Source of the DNA: Phenylobacterium kunshanense
GTDB lineage: Bacteria > Pseudomonadota > Alphaproteobacteria > Caulobacterales > Caulobacteraceae
Length of the DNA stretch: 53,751 nucleotides
Assembly (NCBI RefSeq): GCF_003254525.1
Contig: NZ_QFYS01000014.1
Location: forward strand, 1 to 53,751
Direction: 5' to 3'
This document shows, one piece after another, positions 44,677-53,215 of the stretch (position 1 is its first letter; each line of letters starts with the position of its first letter). Both the position numbers and the translations under genes were made by a program. The notes under the pieces are model-generated. The model did not search any database and had not been told where the DNA came from. It saw nothing but the letters and a program-made list of their open reading frames with translations.

Positions 44677-47577
44677 TCAGGCCCCCACCAGCGCCTTCTT
44701 CCGCGCGCCCTTGCGCTGGCGGTGGCGCTCCAGCAGCTCGTGCAGGTAGCGGCCGGTCCAGCTCCGGGGGTTGGCGGCGACGTCCTCAGGGCTGCCCTGG
44801 GCGACGATCTCGCCGCCGCCGTCGCCGCCTTCGGGGCCGAAGTCCACCAGCCAGTCGGCGGTCTTCACGACGTCGAGATTGTGTTCGATCACCACGACGG
44901 TGTTGCCCTGGTCGGCCAGCTCGTGGAGCACCTCGAGCAGCTTCTTCACGTCCTCGAAGTGGAGGCCCGTCGTCGGCTCGTCGAGGATGTAGAGCGTCTT
45001 GCCCGTGGCGCGGCGCGACAGCTCCTTCGAGAGCTTCACCCGCTGAGCCTCGCCACCGGACAGTGTGGTCGCCTGTTGGCCGACCTTCACGTAGCCGAGA
45101 CCGACGCGCTTCAGCGTCTCCATCTTCTCGCGGATCGGCGGCACCGCCTTGAAGAAGTCGGCTGCCTCCTCGACGGTCATGTCGAGCACGTCGGCGATGT
45201 TCTTGCCCTTGAACATCACCTCCAGCGTCTCGCGGTTGTACCGGCGGCCGTGGCAGACGTCGCAGGTGACGTACACGTCCGGCAGGAAGTGCATCTCGAT
45301 CTTGATCAGGCCGTCGCCCTGGCAAGCCTCGCAGCGGCCGCCCTTGACGTTGAAGCTGAAGCGGCCGGGGCCGTAGCCGCGCGACTTGGCCTCGGGCAGG
45401 CCGGCGAACCAGTCGCGGATGGGCTGGAAGGCTCCAGTGTAGGTCGCGGGGTTGGATCGCGGCGTGCGGCCGATCGGGCTCTGGTCGATGTCGATGACCT
45501 TGTCGAAGTGCTCCAGCCCCTCGATCCGCTCGTGCGGGGCCGGGGCGTCCGAGGCGTTGTGCAGCCGCCGGGCGGCCGCCTTGTAGAGCGTTTCGATGGT
45601 GAAGGTGGACTTGCCGCCGCCGGAGACGCCGGTGATGCAGGTGAAGGTGCCCACCGGGATCTCGGCAGTGACGGCCTTCAGGTTGTTGCCGGTGGCGCCG
45701 ACGACGCGGATGACCTTCTTCTTCGAGATCGGCCGGCGGTCCTCGGGCACGGCGATCTCCCGAACGCCCGACAGGTACTGGCCGGTCACGCTGTTCGGGT
45801 TGGCCATGATGTCGTCGGGCGTGCCCTGGGCGATGATCTCGCCGCCGTGGACGCCGGCGGCGGGGCCCATGTCGATCACATGGTCGGCGGTGAGGATCGC
45901 CTCCTCGTCATGCTCGACCACGAGCACCGAGTTGCCGAGGTCGCGCAGGCCCTTCAGCGAGGTGAGCAGGCGAGTGTTGTCCCGCTGGTGCAGCCCGATC
46001 GACGGCTCGTCCAGCACATAGAGCACGCCCGTCAGCCCCGAGCCGATCTGGCTGGCCAGTCGGATGCGCTGGCTCTCGCCCCCTGACAGGGTGCCCGAAC
46101 TGCGCGACATGTTCAGGTAGTCGAGGCCCACGTTGACCAGGAATCGCAGCCGGTCGTTGATCTCCTTCAGGATCCGGCGGGCGATCTCCATCTGCTTGTC
46201 GGTGAGCTGGCCGTCCAGGCTCTCGAACCACTCCTGGGCGTGGCGGATCGACAGGCGCGAGACGTCGCCGATGTGCCGGCCGGCGATCTTCACGGCGAGT
46301 GACTCCGGCTTCAGGCGGTAGCCCTCGCACGCCAGGCAGGGCGTCTCGGACTGGTAGCGGCCCAGCTCCTCGCGCACCCATGAGCTGTCGGTCTCGCGCC
46401 AGCGGCGCTCCAGGTTCGGCAGCACGCCTTCGAAGGTCTTGTTGACCTCGTACTTGCGGGCGTTGTCGTCATAGACGAAGCGGATCTTCTCGGATCCGGA
46501 GCCGTAGAGCACCACATTCTTCGCCGGCTCGGGCAGCTTCCACCACGGCTCGTCCATCGAGAAGCCGTAGTGCCGCGAGAGGGCCTGCAGGGTCTGGGTG
46601 TAGAGCGGCGAAGGGCCCTTGGCCCAAGGGGCGATGGCGCCCTTGTGCAGGCTCTTTTCCTTGTCGGGCACGACCATGTCGGCGTCGAAGGCCAGCTTGG
46701 CGCCCAGGCCGTCGCACACCGGGCAGGCGCCGTAGGGGTTGTTGAACGAGAACAGGCGCGGCTCGATCTCGCTGATCGTGAACCCGGAGACCGGGCAGGC
46801 GAACTTCTCGGAGAAGACCAGCCGCCGGGGCTCGGTCTCTCCCTCGGCCAGGTCGGCCCATTCGGCCACGGCTATGCCGTCGGCGAGCCGCAGCGCCGTC
46901 TCCAGGCTATCGGCGTAGCGCGCCTCCAGCCCCGGCTTGGTGACGATCCGGTCCACGACGATGTCGATGTCGTGCTTGAACTTCTTGTCGAGGGCCGGCG
47001 CATCCTCGATCAGCATCAGCTCGCCGTTGACCTTCACCCGCTGGAAGCCGGCCTTCTGCCACTCGGCGAACTCCTTGCGGTACTCGCCCTTGCGACCGCG
47101 CACGACGGGCGCGAGCAGGTTGAGGCGCGTGCCCTCCGGCAAGGCGTTCAGCTTGTCGACCATCTGGCTGACGGTCTGGCTCTCGATCGGCAGCCCCGTC
47201 GCCGGCGAGTAGGGAACGCCCACCCGCGCCCAGAGCAGGCGCATGTAGTCGTGGATCTCGGTCACCGTGCCCACGGTGGAGCGAGGATTGCGGCTGGTGG
47301 TCTTCTGCTCGATGGAGATCGCCGGCGACAGGCCCTCGATGAGGTCCACGTCGGGCTTGCTCATCAGCTCCAGGAACTGGCGGGCATAGGCCGAGAGGCT
47401 CTCGACATAGCGGCGCTGGCCCTCGGCGTAGATGGTGTCGAACGCCAGCGAACTCTTGCCCGAGCCGGACAGGCCCGTCAGCACGACAAGCTCGCCCCGC
47501 GGGATGTCGACGTTGACGTCCTTGAGATTGTGCTCGCGCGCCCCGCGCACGCGGATGAGGTTGTGCTGGTCGGCCAT
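44677..47577 (-). CDS. uvrA: excinuclease ABC subunit A
   Basis: Damage-recognition ATPase of nucleotide-excision repair. The 966-residue protein carries two ABC modules: the first Walker A in GLSGSGKSSLAFDT near residue 33, the second in GVSGGGKSTFTIET near residue 650. ABC signature LSGGESQRIRLASQ and LSGGEAQRVKLSKEL, and zinc-finger CxxC pairs (CPVCDGLG region and CEACQG...CDVCHG) are present. Length and motif order are complete. It starts at 47577 and its promoter carries an SOS box. The palindromic repeat lies just downstream of its stop. Confidence 0.98.
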   Translation of the reverse strand: MADQHNLIRVRGAREHNLKDVNVDIPRGELVVLTGLSGSGKSSLAFDTIYAEGQRRYVESLSAYARQFLELMSKPDVDLIEGLSPAISIEQKTTSRNPRSTVGTVTEIHDYMRLLWARVGVPYSPATGLPIESQTVSQMVDKLNALPEGTRLNLLAPVVRGRKGEYRKEFAEWQKAGFQRVKVNGELMLIEDAPALDKKFKHDIDIVVDRIVTKPGLEARYADSLETALRLADGIAVAEWADLAEGETEPRRLVFSEKFACPVSGFTISEIEPRLFSFNNPYGACPVCDGLGAKLAFDADMVVPDKEKSLHKGAIAPWAKGPSPLYTQTLQALSRHYGFSMDEPWWKLPEPAKNVVLYGSGSEKIRFVYDDNARKYEVNKTFEGVLPNLERRWRETDSSWVREELGRYQSETPCLACEGYRLKPESLAVKIAGRHIGDVSRLSIRHAQEWFESLDGQLTDKQMEIARRILKEINDRLRFLVNVGLDYLNMSRSSGTLSGGESQRIRLASQIGSGLTGVLYVLDEPSIGLHQRDNTRLLTSLKGLRDLGNSVLVVEHDEEAILTADHVIDMGPAAGVHGGEIIAQGTPDDIMANPNSVTGQYLSGVREIAVPEDRRPISKKKVIRVVGATGNNLKAVTAEIPVGTFTCITGVSGGGKSTFTIETLYKAAARRLHNASDAPAPHERIEGLEHFDKVIDIDQSPIGRTPRSNPATYTGAFQPIRDWFAGLPEAKSRGYGPGRFSFNVKGGRCEACQGDGLIKIEMHFLPDVYVTCDVCHGRRYNRETLEVMFKGKNIADVLDMTVEEAADFFKAVPPIREKMETLKRVGLGYVKVGQQATTLSGGEAQRVKLSKELSRRATGKTLYILDEPTTGLHFEDVKKLLEVLHELADQGNTVVVIEHNLDVVKTADWLVDFGPEGGDGGGEIVAQGSPEDVAANPRSWTGRYLHELLERHRQRKGARKKALVGA

Positions 47578-47648
47578 GTTGTCCCGGAACGCGAGATCGC
47601 CCGGGAAAGGTCCCGGGCGAGACCGCCTAATGTAGGAAACCGGCGACT

Positions 47649-47677
47649 CTCATAACACGGGAACGAGTCGTGAACAA
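47649..47677 (-). promoter_or_regulatory. uvrA promoter with LexA box
   Basis: On the minus strand TTGTTC (47677-47672), a 17-bp spacer and TATGAG (47654-47649). Overlapping it, GTTC-ACGACTC-GTTC (47675-47661) matches exactly the alphaproteobacterial LexA consensus GTTC-N7-GTTC. LexA would occlude the -35 region, so uvrA should be SOS-induced. Confidence 0.85.
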
Positions 47678-47739
47678 AGGCCCCGCGGCCTTGTGCGCGC
47701 ATGGGCTGCTGACACCACGTTGGCAGCAGGTCGTGGCGG

Positions 47740-48354
47740 CTACCAGCGCCGGACGTGCTTCAGCTCCAGGATGTCCAGCTTGGATTCATAGGCGGGCCAC
47801 GGAAACGCCACCCGCCAACGCTCGTCGCCAATGCGCTGCACGAGTCCGACCAGGTCGCGCTCGGGATCGGCCCCGTACCTGGGAGTCCGGGTCTCGTCGC
47901 CCAGCTCCAGGACGCCGACGAACCGCGCCGTCCGCCGCTCGCCGGTGGGGCAGATGAGTCCCACCGGCCGTTGCGAGCCGCTGACCTTGCGCAGCTCCAG
48001 GTCGCCGCCCGGGGAGAGCGTCACCTGGCAGCGGAACCAGCCGTAGGCGATGTACGGCAGCATCCCCTCCTGCGCGGCCCCGAGCTTGAGGGTGCGGCAC
48101 AGGTATCGGCCCGGCGTGGGCTGCGGCCGGTTGAGGTCGACTCGCGGGTCGGCGACGGGCCCCAGCCGGCGAAGATCGTCGCCGTGGCCGTTGCGGATGG
48201 CGTCGGCGCGAGCCTCCTTCCAGGCGAGGTCGAGGCGCTTCATCCGGTCGGCGTCCGCCCGCGTCGGGGTGCAGGTGAGCGGCTGAGACGCCGCGGCGTC
48301 CGCGAGAGCGCTGAACGCCAGGAAACTCAGCGCAATGAGGGGACGTGCGAGCAT
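47740..48354 (-). CDS. DUF4893-domain secreted protein
   Basis: A 204-residue exported protein. Residues 1-22 are a signal peptide (LARPLIALSFLAFSALADAAAS). The mature part shows the DUF4893 pattern: an N-terminal W..A...A helix, then PGRYLCRTLKLG and YGWFRCQVT with conserved cysteines, followed by VGVLELGDE and a C-terminal WPAYESKLDILEL. Found mostly in sphingomonads and caulobacters; the function is unknown. Followed on the same strand by nothing obvious; a second small secreted gene lies upstream by 10 bp. Confidence 0.75.
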   Translation of the reverse strand: MLARPLIALSFLAFSALADAAASQPLTCTPTRADADRMKRLDLAWKEARADAIRNGHGDDLRRLGPVADPRVDLNRPQPTPGRYLCRTLKLGAAQEGMLPYIAYGWFRCQVTLSPGGDLELRKVSGSQRPVGLICPTGERRTARFVGVLELGDETRTPRYGADPERDLVGLVQRIGDERWRVAFPWPAYESKLDILELKHVRRW

Positions 48355-48364
48355 GGGGCTCCGA

Positions 48365-48688
48365 TCAGAAGCGACGCTTGAAGGCTACGCGGGTGGGCGT
48401 CACCCGGAAACCCTCGTCGTCCGACCATTCCGAACGGGCGCGCAGGTCGATGTCGGGCAGCGTTCCGGTCTCGATCGTCGGCGTCAGCTTCAGCGTGCGG
48501 AGGTCAGCGGCGCGGCGGAGTTCGGCCAGGCGCAGGCTGGACGGCCGGGCCGGCGCCTTGTGGGCGGTCTTGAGGGGCGTCACCCTCGGCGCTCCCGCGA
48601 CCGTGCTCGCCGGCCAGGTCTGGGCGGCGGCGGCTGATGCCTGGCCGGCGACGAGCGTGGCGATCAGGAGCGTGAGCAGGCGGGGCAA
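48365..48688 (-). CDS. small secreted hypothetical protein
   Basis: A 107-residue protein with an N-terminal signal peptide (residues 1-22, ending AAAAQT). The mature part is basic with Lys/Arg and Pro, and ends FKRRF. There is no cysteine. The start at 48688 is followed 10 bp after its end by the DUF4893 gene, so they are probably one transcript. The family is not recognised. Confidence 0.5.
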   Translation of the reverse strand: MPRLLTLLIATLVAGQASAAAAQTWPASTVAGAPRVTPLKTAHKAPARPSSLRLAELRRAADLRTLKLTPTIETGTLPDIDLRARSEWSDDEGFRVTPTRVAFKRRF

Positions 48689-48879
48689 GGGATGTTCCTC
48701 CAGCGTGTGACCGCCGGCGAGAACCCTCTCACATCGCTTTGGTTTCCGACCTCACGGGATCGTCACGCGTCCGTCGTCGAAGCCCACGAGCACGGCGGCT
48801 TCGTCCACGGACTTGCGGCGGGAGACCACCGCATTGCCGGCGGAAGATGGCGCTGGGGCAGGGAAACGCCCGTCGGCGT

Positions 48880-49350
48880 TCAGGCCCGGTCGATCCGCGC
48901 CGCGTAGCAGCCTGCCCCGGCGTAGTGGGCGTGCAGATAGGCCGCCTTGGGCACGGCCAGTAGCCGCTCGATCGCCGCCGGCAGGTCCATGGTCGCGGCG
49001 AGCTCCGCGTCGATCATCATGCCCTTGGCGTCGAAGGCCCGTAGCGACAGGTGGCTGCGGTTGCGGAACACCGGCGGCAGCTCGCCCGGCGCGAAGCGGG
49101 TGTCCTCGGCGGTCTCGCGCACGAAGATCGCGTGACGCGACCGGAACGGCGTGTCCGCCGGCTGATGCTCATAGTTCAGCAGCAGGACGGTCTCGCCGAC
49201 CGGCGCGTCCTCGAGCGTGACGCGGCAGGGCGAGCCGACGGGGGCCTCGACCCGGCGGCGCTGGACACCGCGGGCGGCCAGGGCCTCGTCCGACAGCCTG
49301 AAGAGCGGACGGAACTCGGCGACGGGCAGGGCGGAAACGACGAAAGACAT
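48880..49350 (-). CDS. DUF1203-domain protein
   Basis: A 156-residue soluble protein beginning SFVVSALPVAEFRPLF. The central EDAPVGETVLLLNYEHQPADTPFRSRHAIFVRE and the C-terminal YLHAHYAGAGCYAARIDRA match the DUF1203 family. Several conserved His, Arg and Cys residues suggest a ligand- or metal-binding site but no reaction is known. AAAGGAG precedes the ATG at 49350; longer open frames upstream are shadows. It lies 80 bp after the 2OG oxygenase gene on the same strand. Confidence 0.8.
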   Translation of the reverse strand: MSFVVSALPVAEFRPLFRLSDEALAARGVQRRRVEAPVGSPCRVTLEDAPVGETVLLLNYEHQPADTPFRSRHAIFVRETAEDTRFAPGELPPVFRNRSHLSLRAFDAKGMMIDAELAATMDLPAAIERLLAVPKAAYLHAHYAGAGCYAARIDRA

Positions 49351-49430
49351 GGCGGTTCTCCTTTGCCCGTCAGATCGTCCTGCGACCGCCGCCATCCAAT
49401 GTGGCGATCCCAACACATGTCCGAATGCCG

Positions 49431-50126
49431 CTAGAGGGCGTCGTGGAAGATGACGCCCAGGGTGTGCCGCCGGCCGGACCTCAGGCGGCTGACGCCGTGG
49501 CGCATGTTGACCCGGTAGAGGCCCCGGCTCCCGCGCACCGGCCGCTGGCTGACCGGGAAGACCACGGCGTCGCCCTGGCCCAGCGGCACGACCTCGACGC
49601 GTGACTGCATCCGCGGTCGCTGTTCGGTCAGGACGAACTCGCCGCCCTCGAAATCCCGGCCCGGCTCCGACAGCAGCACGGCCACCTGCAGCGGGAAGAC
49701 GTGCTCGCCATAGAGATCCTGGTGCAGGCAGTTGTAGTCCCCCGCCACGTAGCGCAGCACGAGGGGCGTCGGCCGGATCTGGCCGGCGGCGTGACAGCGG
49801 GCGAGGTAGTCGGCGTGCTCCGCCGGATAGCGCACGGGCTCGCCCAAGGCCGCGTTCCAGGCGTTGGCGATCCGCGCCAGCGGCGGATAGAGCGCCGCGC
49901 GGAGACTCGCGACGGGCTCGGGGAGCGGATAGGCGAAGTAGCGGTACTCGCCGCGTCCGAACCCGTGCCGGGCCATGACGACCGTCGAGCGGAAGCCCGC
50001 CGGCGCGTCGTAGAGCGCGGCGAGGGCCTCGCAGTCGGCGGCGGGCAGCAGCCTCGGAATGATCGCGCACCCGTGGGTGTCGAGGTCTTGGGCGAGGGCG
50101 GTCCAGTCGATGTCGGGCAGGGTCAT
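49431..50126 (-). CDS. 2OG-Fe(II) oxygenase
   Basis: A 231-residue non-haem iron dioxygenase that couples 2-oxoglutarate decarboxylation to substrate hydroxylation. The metal site is the His-Asp of CLHQDLYGEHVFPL near residue 138 and the later His in RVNMRHGVSRL, followed by an Arg (RSGRRH) that binds 2-oxoglutarate. LYRVNM and GEFVLTEQRPRM fit the double-stranded beta-helix core. The substrate is unknown; related proteins are often found beside DNA-alkylation repair genes, but none is here. The ATG at 50126 has a poor ribosome-binding site; a start 16 residues upstream is possible. Confidence 0.8.
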   Translation of the reverse strand: MTLPDIDWTALAQDLDTHGCAIIPRLLPAADCEALAALYDAPAGFRSTVVMARHGFGRGEYRYFAYPLPEPVASLRAALYPPLARIANAWNAALGEPVRYPAEHADYLARCHAAGQIRPTPLVLRYVAGDYNCLHQDLYGEHVFPLQVAVLLSEPGRDFEGGEFVLTEQRPRMQSRVEVVPLGQGDAVVFPVSQRPVRGSRGLYRVNMRHGVSRLRSGRRHTLGVIFHDAL

Positions 50127-50242
50127 GGGGCGCAGATGACCGCCCGGCCGGGGCGCTGCAACGGCCGGCCTCATGCCGCGTCCGGATTGCGCGAGGCGCC
50201 GGCGACCCCTAGATAGCGGCCATCGCAAGAAGGAGCAGGCCG

Positions 50243-50347
50243 ATGCGGCTCGCGCTGGACATTCCGACCACCCCGAACGTCCACGCCGCGATGACCCTTC
50301 ATGCCCGCACACATCACCCTCGACGGCCTCAGCTACGCGACGCCTGA
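50243..50347 (+). CDS. 34-codon upstream reading frame overlapping the ABC-F start
   Basis: An ATG at 50243 with AAGGAG 7 bp upstream (50230-50235) opens a 34-residue frame ending at 50347, which overlaps the first 47 bp of the ABC-F gene in another frame. The ABC-F start itself has no Shine-Dalgarno sequence. The peptide reads MRLALDIPTTPNVHAAMTLH and then a His/Arg-rich end. It may be a translated leader peptide that couples or regulates ABC-F translation. Its role as a real gene is inference. Confidence 0.45.
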   Translation: MRLALDIPTTPNVHAAMTLHARTHHPRRPQLRDA

Positions 50348-51908
50348 CGGCCGCGTCCTCCTCGACAACCTGACCCTCGCGTTCGGCGCCGAGCGCACCG
50401 GCCTCGTCGGCCGCAACGGCGTCGGCAAGTCCACGCTCGTGCGGCTGATCCTGGGCGAGCTGGCCCCCGGCGCCGGGACGTTGACCGTCCGCGGCCGCCT
50501 GGGCGTGCTGCGTCAGGCCCTGGCCCCGCCGCCGGGCGCGAGCGTCGCCGACCTGCTGGGCGTCGCGGCCCCGCTCGCGCGCCTGCGCCGGATCGAGGCG
50601 GGGGAGGGGAGCGAGGACGACCTCGCCGAGGCGGACTGGACGCTGGAGCCCCGGCTCGACGCGGCCCTGGCGGAGGTCGGGCTGCCCGGCCTCGACCTCG
50701 CGCGGCCCGCCGCCAGCCTCAGCGGTGGTCAGTCCACGCGCGCAAGCCTCGCTGGCCTGCTCGCCGCCGAGCCGGACCTGCTGATCCTGGACGAGCCGAC
50801 CAACAACCTCGACGCAGCGGCGCGCGACCTGGTGGCCGAGGTGCTGGGGCGCTGGAAGGGCGGCGCCATCGTCGTCAGCCATGATCGGACTCTGCTGCGC
50901 CGGATGGACCGTATCGTCGAGCTCTCCAGCCTGGGGGCGGAGGTCTATGGCGGCGACTATGACCTCTATGCCGCGCGCAAGGCCGAGGCCGAGGCCGCCG
51001 CCGTCCGTGACCTCGCCGACGCCCAGCGCGGCGCCCTGCGGGCCGCGCGGGAAGGGCAGGTGGCCCTGGAGCGGCAGGCCCGCCGCGACGCCGCCGGCAA
51101 GCGCAGCCGCGCCCGCAATGACGCCCCCAAGATCCTGCTGGATGCGCGTCAGGACCGCGCGGAGGCCACCGGCGGCCGCATCCGCCACCTCGCTGATCGC
51201 AAGGCCAGTGAAGCCGCCGAGGCGGTGAGCGCCGCCGAGGCCCGGGTCGAGCGGGTGCGCCGACTGGCGTTCGATCTCCCGCCCTCGGGCCTGCCGGCGG
51301 GCAAGCTCGTGCTCTCCATGGAGCAGGCGGCGTTCGCCTGGCCCGGGGGACCGGCTCTCCTGGCGGGCGTCGATCTGCGGATCACGGGCCCTGAGCGGGT
51401 CGCCGTCAGCGGCCCGAACGGCAGCGGCAAGACGACCCTGCTGCGTCTCGCCGCCGGCGAGCTCGCGCCGACCGCAGGCCAGGTCACGCGCGGCGCGCGC
51501 ACCGCCTTCCTGGATCAGCAGACTGCGCTGCTGGGCCAGGACGCCAGCCTGGTAGAGGCCTTCCGACGGCTGACTCCGGCCGCGAGCGAGAACGCCGCCC
51601 GCGCGGCCCTGGCCCGCTTCCTGTTCCGCAACACCGCCGCCGACAAGCCGGTCGCCAGCCTGAGTGGCGGCGAGCGGTTGCGCGCTGCCCTGGCCTGCGT
51701 GCTGGCGGGCGAGGCGCCGCCACAGCTCCTGATCCTGGATGAGCCGACCAACCATCTCGACCTGGACTCGATCGGGGCCGTGGAGGCCGCCCTGCGCGGC
51801 TACGACGGCGCCCTGCTGGTCGTCAGCCACGACCAGGACTTCCTGGAGGCCGTGGGCGTGGAGCGGACGCTCCGCCTCCCCGACATGGCCGAGGAGGCGA
51901 AGCGCTGA
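50301..51908 (+). CDS. ABC-F family ATPase
   Basis: A 535-residue soluble protein with two ABC domains and no membrane segment, typical of ribosome-associated ABC-F translation factors. Walker A motifs are GRNGVGKSTLV near residue 36 and GPNGSGKTTLL near 371. Signatures LSGGQSTRASL and LSGGERLRAAL, with Walker B LLILDEPTN twice, complete the modules. The interdomain linker (about 225-325) is charged and helical, as in the P-site tRNA-interaction motif. Subfamily is unclear, perhaps YheS/Uup-like or an antibiotic-protection type. The start is fixed by an in-frame stop at 50292-50294 and lacks a Shine-Dalgarno sequence. Its stop lies 1 bp from the convergent DUF1330 stop. Confidence 0.9.
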   Translation: MPAHITLDGLSYATPDGRVLLDNLTLAFGAERTGLVGRNGVGKSTLVRLILGELAPGAGTLTVRGRLGVLRQALAPPPGASVADLLGVAAPLARLRRIEAGEGSEDDLAEADWTLEPRLDAALAEVGLPGLDLARPAASLSGGQSTRASLAGLLAAEPDLLILDEPTNNLDAAARDLVAEVLGRWKGGAIVVSHDRTLLRRMDRIVELSSLGAEVYGGDYDLYAARKAEAEAAAVRDLADAQRGALRAAREGQVALERQARRDAAGKRSRARNDAPKILLDARQDRAEATGGRIRHLADRKASEAAEAVSAAEARVERVRRLAFDLPPSGLPAGKLVLSMEQAAFAWPGGPALLAGVDLRITGPERVAVSGPNGSGKTTLLRLAAGELAPTAGQVTRGARTAFLDQQTALLGQDASLVEAFRRLTPAASENAARAALARFLFRNTAADKPVASLSGGERLRAALACVLAGEAPPQLLILDEPTNHLDLDSIGAVEAALRGYDGALLVVSHDQDFLEAVGVERTLRLPDMAEEAKR

Positions 51909-51909
51909 C

Positions 51910-52200
51910 CTAGGCGAACCCTTCCGCCAGCACGACGATCGCGTCGGAGCCGGCGATGCGGTCCTTGGCGATCTCGCGATACTCGGGGGAATTCGCCCAG
52001 GCGAGAGCCGCATTGCGGCTGTCGAAGGCGAGCAGGACCAGCTTGCGGCCGTCCCAGTCGCCCTCGAGCGGCTCCGGATTCTCTTCCGACACCAGCAGCC
52101 GGCCGCCGTACTGCTTCAGCACCGGCATGAACGCAGCGGCGTAGCGGCCGTAGCGTTCGCGGTCGTGGATCGCGATGCGTCCGACGAGGTAGCAGGTCAT
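51910..52200 (-). CDS. DUF1330-domain protein
   Basis: A 96-residue dimeric alpha-beta barrel protein of the DUF1330 family, with the start CYLVGRIAIHDRERYGRYAAAF, the GGRLLVSEE block and FDSRNAALAWANSPEYREI. The family is often found with degradative or detoxification genes; a catalytic role is unproven. It is the third gene of the riboswitch-controlled operon: the ATG at 52200 overlaps the thioesterase stop (ATGA), which fixes the start. Longer upstream frames are shadows. Confidence 0.85.
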   Translation of the reverse strand: MTCYLVGRIAIHDRERYGRYAAAFMPVLKQYGGRLLVSEENPEPLEGDWDGRKLVLLAFDSRNAALAWANSPEYREIAKDRIAGSDAIVVLAEGFA

Positions 52201-52628
52201 GCCGCCATCGCCTTCTTCACGACCCGGAACACCGCGTTGGCCCGTGCGCACGGCTGGCCGTCGGCGGTGACGAAGGCCTGGGTAAAGCAGAGCGTGCCGC
52301 CCGGCTTCACGAACACCGTGTCGAACTCCAGCCACTGGCCGGTGTGGGCCGAACCCAGGAAGTCGACCGTGAGGTTCACGGTCACGAGGCTCGCCACCTC
52401 GCCCAGGCGCCGCACGCACGACAGGCCCATGGCGTTGTCGGCGAGGGTCGAGATCAGCCCTCCGTGGACGAAGCCGCGGCTGTTGCAGTGCGGCGGCCCG
52501 GCCCGCAGGCCGAGCACCACGGTGTCGCCCGAGAGCCGGCGGTAGAGCGGCTCCCAGGGTTCGGTCATGGGGCTGCGGCGGTCATGCCGCTCGAAGCCCG
52601 CGGGAATCCCGAGCGCGGCGTCCATCAC
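52197..52628 (-). CDS. PaaI-family acyl-CoA thioesterase
   Basis: A 143-residue hot-dog-fold thioesterase that hydrolyses acyl-CoA esters. The signature HCNSRGFVHGGLISTLADNAMG with catalytic Asn/Asp and His lies near residues 47-68, and LTVDFLGSAHTGQWLEFDTVFVKPGGTLCF follows. Its start overlaps the ribH stop (ATGA) and its end overlaps the DUF1330 start. It is thus co-translated with a flavin-biosynthesis gene, an unusual partnership. Substrate unknown. Confidence 0.88.
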   Translation of the reverse strand: MMDAALGIPAGFERHDRRSPMTEPWEPLYRRLSGDTVVLGLRAGPPHCNSRGFVHGGLISTLADNAMGLSCVRRLGEVASLVTVNLTVDFLGSAHTGQWLEFDTVFVKPGGTLCFTQAFVTADGQPCARANAVFRVVKKAMAA

Positions 52629-53125
52629 GCCGCCCCCGCGAGCTGGGCCAGGCTCTGCAGCGTGCCGTGGCAGGCGCGGGCCGCCTCCGCCCCCTTCACC
52701 CGGAAGTGGGCGTGGAAGAAGCCCTGGTGCACGTCGTGTTCGTGGAAGTGGTGCGGCGTCAGCACCACCGAAAACACCGGCGTCTCGGTGGCGAGCTGCA
52801 CCTGCATCAGCGCCTGGACCACCGTCTGGGCGACGAAGTCGTGGCGGTAGATGCCTCCATCGACGACGAAGCCCGCCGCCACGATCGCGGCGTAACGGCC
52901 CGTGCGCGCCAGTGTCTGTGCGTGCAGGGGGATTTCGAACGAACCGGGCGTCTCGAACTTCTCGATCGCCGAGGCGGGGATGCCCAGCGTGGCCATCTCC
53001 TCCACGAAGCCGTCGTAGGCCTCGCGGACGATCTCGGCGTGCCAGAGCGCATGCACGAAGGCGATGCGGCCGGCGCGGAACGCGCCGTTGGCGGTGGGGA
53101 ATTCGAGGGTGTTCAGTTGGGTCAT
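52625..53125 (-). CDS. ribH: 6,7-dimethyl-8-ribityllumazine synthase, RibH2 type
   Basis: Condenses 5-amino-6-ribitylamino-uracil with 3,4-dihydroxy-2-butanone-4-phosphate to give the riboflavin precursor lumazine. The 166-residue protein matches type II (Brucella RibH2-like) enzymes: IAFVHALWHAEIV near the N-terminus, GSFEIPLHAQTLAR, and VVLTPHHFHEHDVHQGFFHAHF near the C-terminus, the last replacing the classical TTDTMEQA-type segment. The ATG at 53125 follows GGGAGA; an upstream in-frame ATG at 53182 lies in the leader. An FMN riboswitch precedes it, so expression should fall when FMN is plentiful. It heads an operon with a thioesterase and a DUF1330 gene. Confidence 0.93.
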   Translation of the reverse strand: MTQLNTLEFPTANGAFRAGRIAFVHALWHAEIVREAYDGFVEEMATLGIPASAIEKFETPGSFEIPLHAQTLARTGRYAAIVAAGFVVDGGIYRHDFVAQTVVQALMQVQLATETPVFSVVLTPHHFHEHDVHQGFFHAHFRVKGAEAARACHGTLQSLAQLAGAA

Positions 53126-53130
53126 GGTCT

Positions 53131-53166
53131 TCTCCCTGACCGGGTTCAAAGGACCACGACTCAGGG
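53131..53166 (-). promoter_or_regulatory. ribosome-binding-site sequestering hairpin (riboswitch expression platform)
   Basis: On the minus strand CCCTGA (53166-53161) pairs with TCAGGG (53139-53134), whose end belongs to the ribH Shine-Dalgarno sequence GGGAGA (53136-53131). The hairpin can hide the ribosome-binding site, so control is probably at translation initiation. A U-tract for transcription termination is absent. Confidence 0.6.
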
Positions 53167-53215
53167 GGCAGGCCGCGCGCACGGGTGACGGATTCCGCCC
53201 ACCGCGAACACGACC

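Noticed and set aside
48777..48879. Minus-strand frame after the DUF1203 gene with coding-like end
   Set aside because: No credible start codon, only a GTG inside, and no supporting ribosome-binding site.
49431..52013. 860-residue frame extending the 2OG oxygenase far upstream
   Set aside because: The upstream part is the antisense shadow of the ABC-F gene; only the last 231 residues are the oxygenase.
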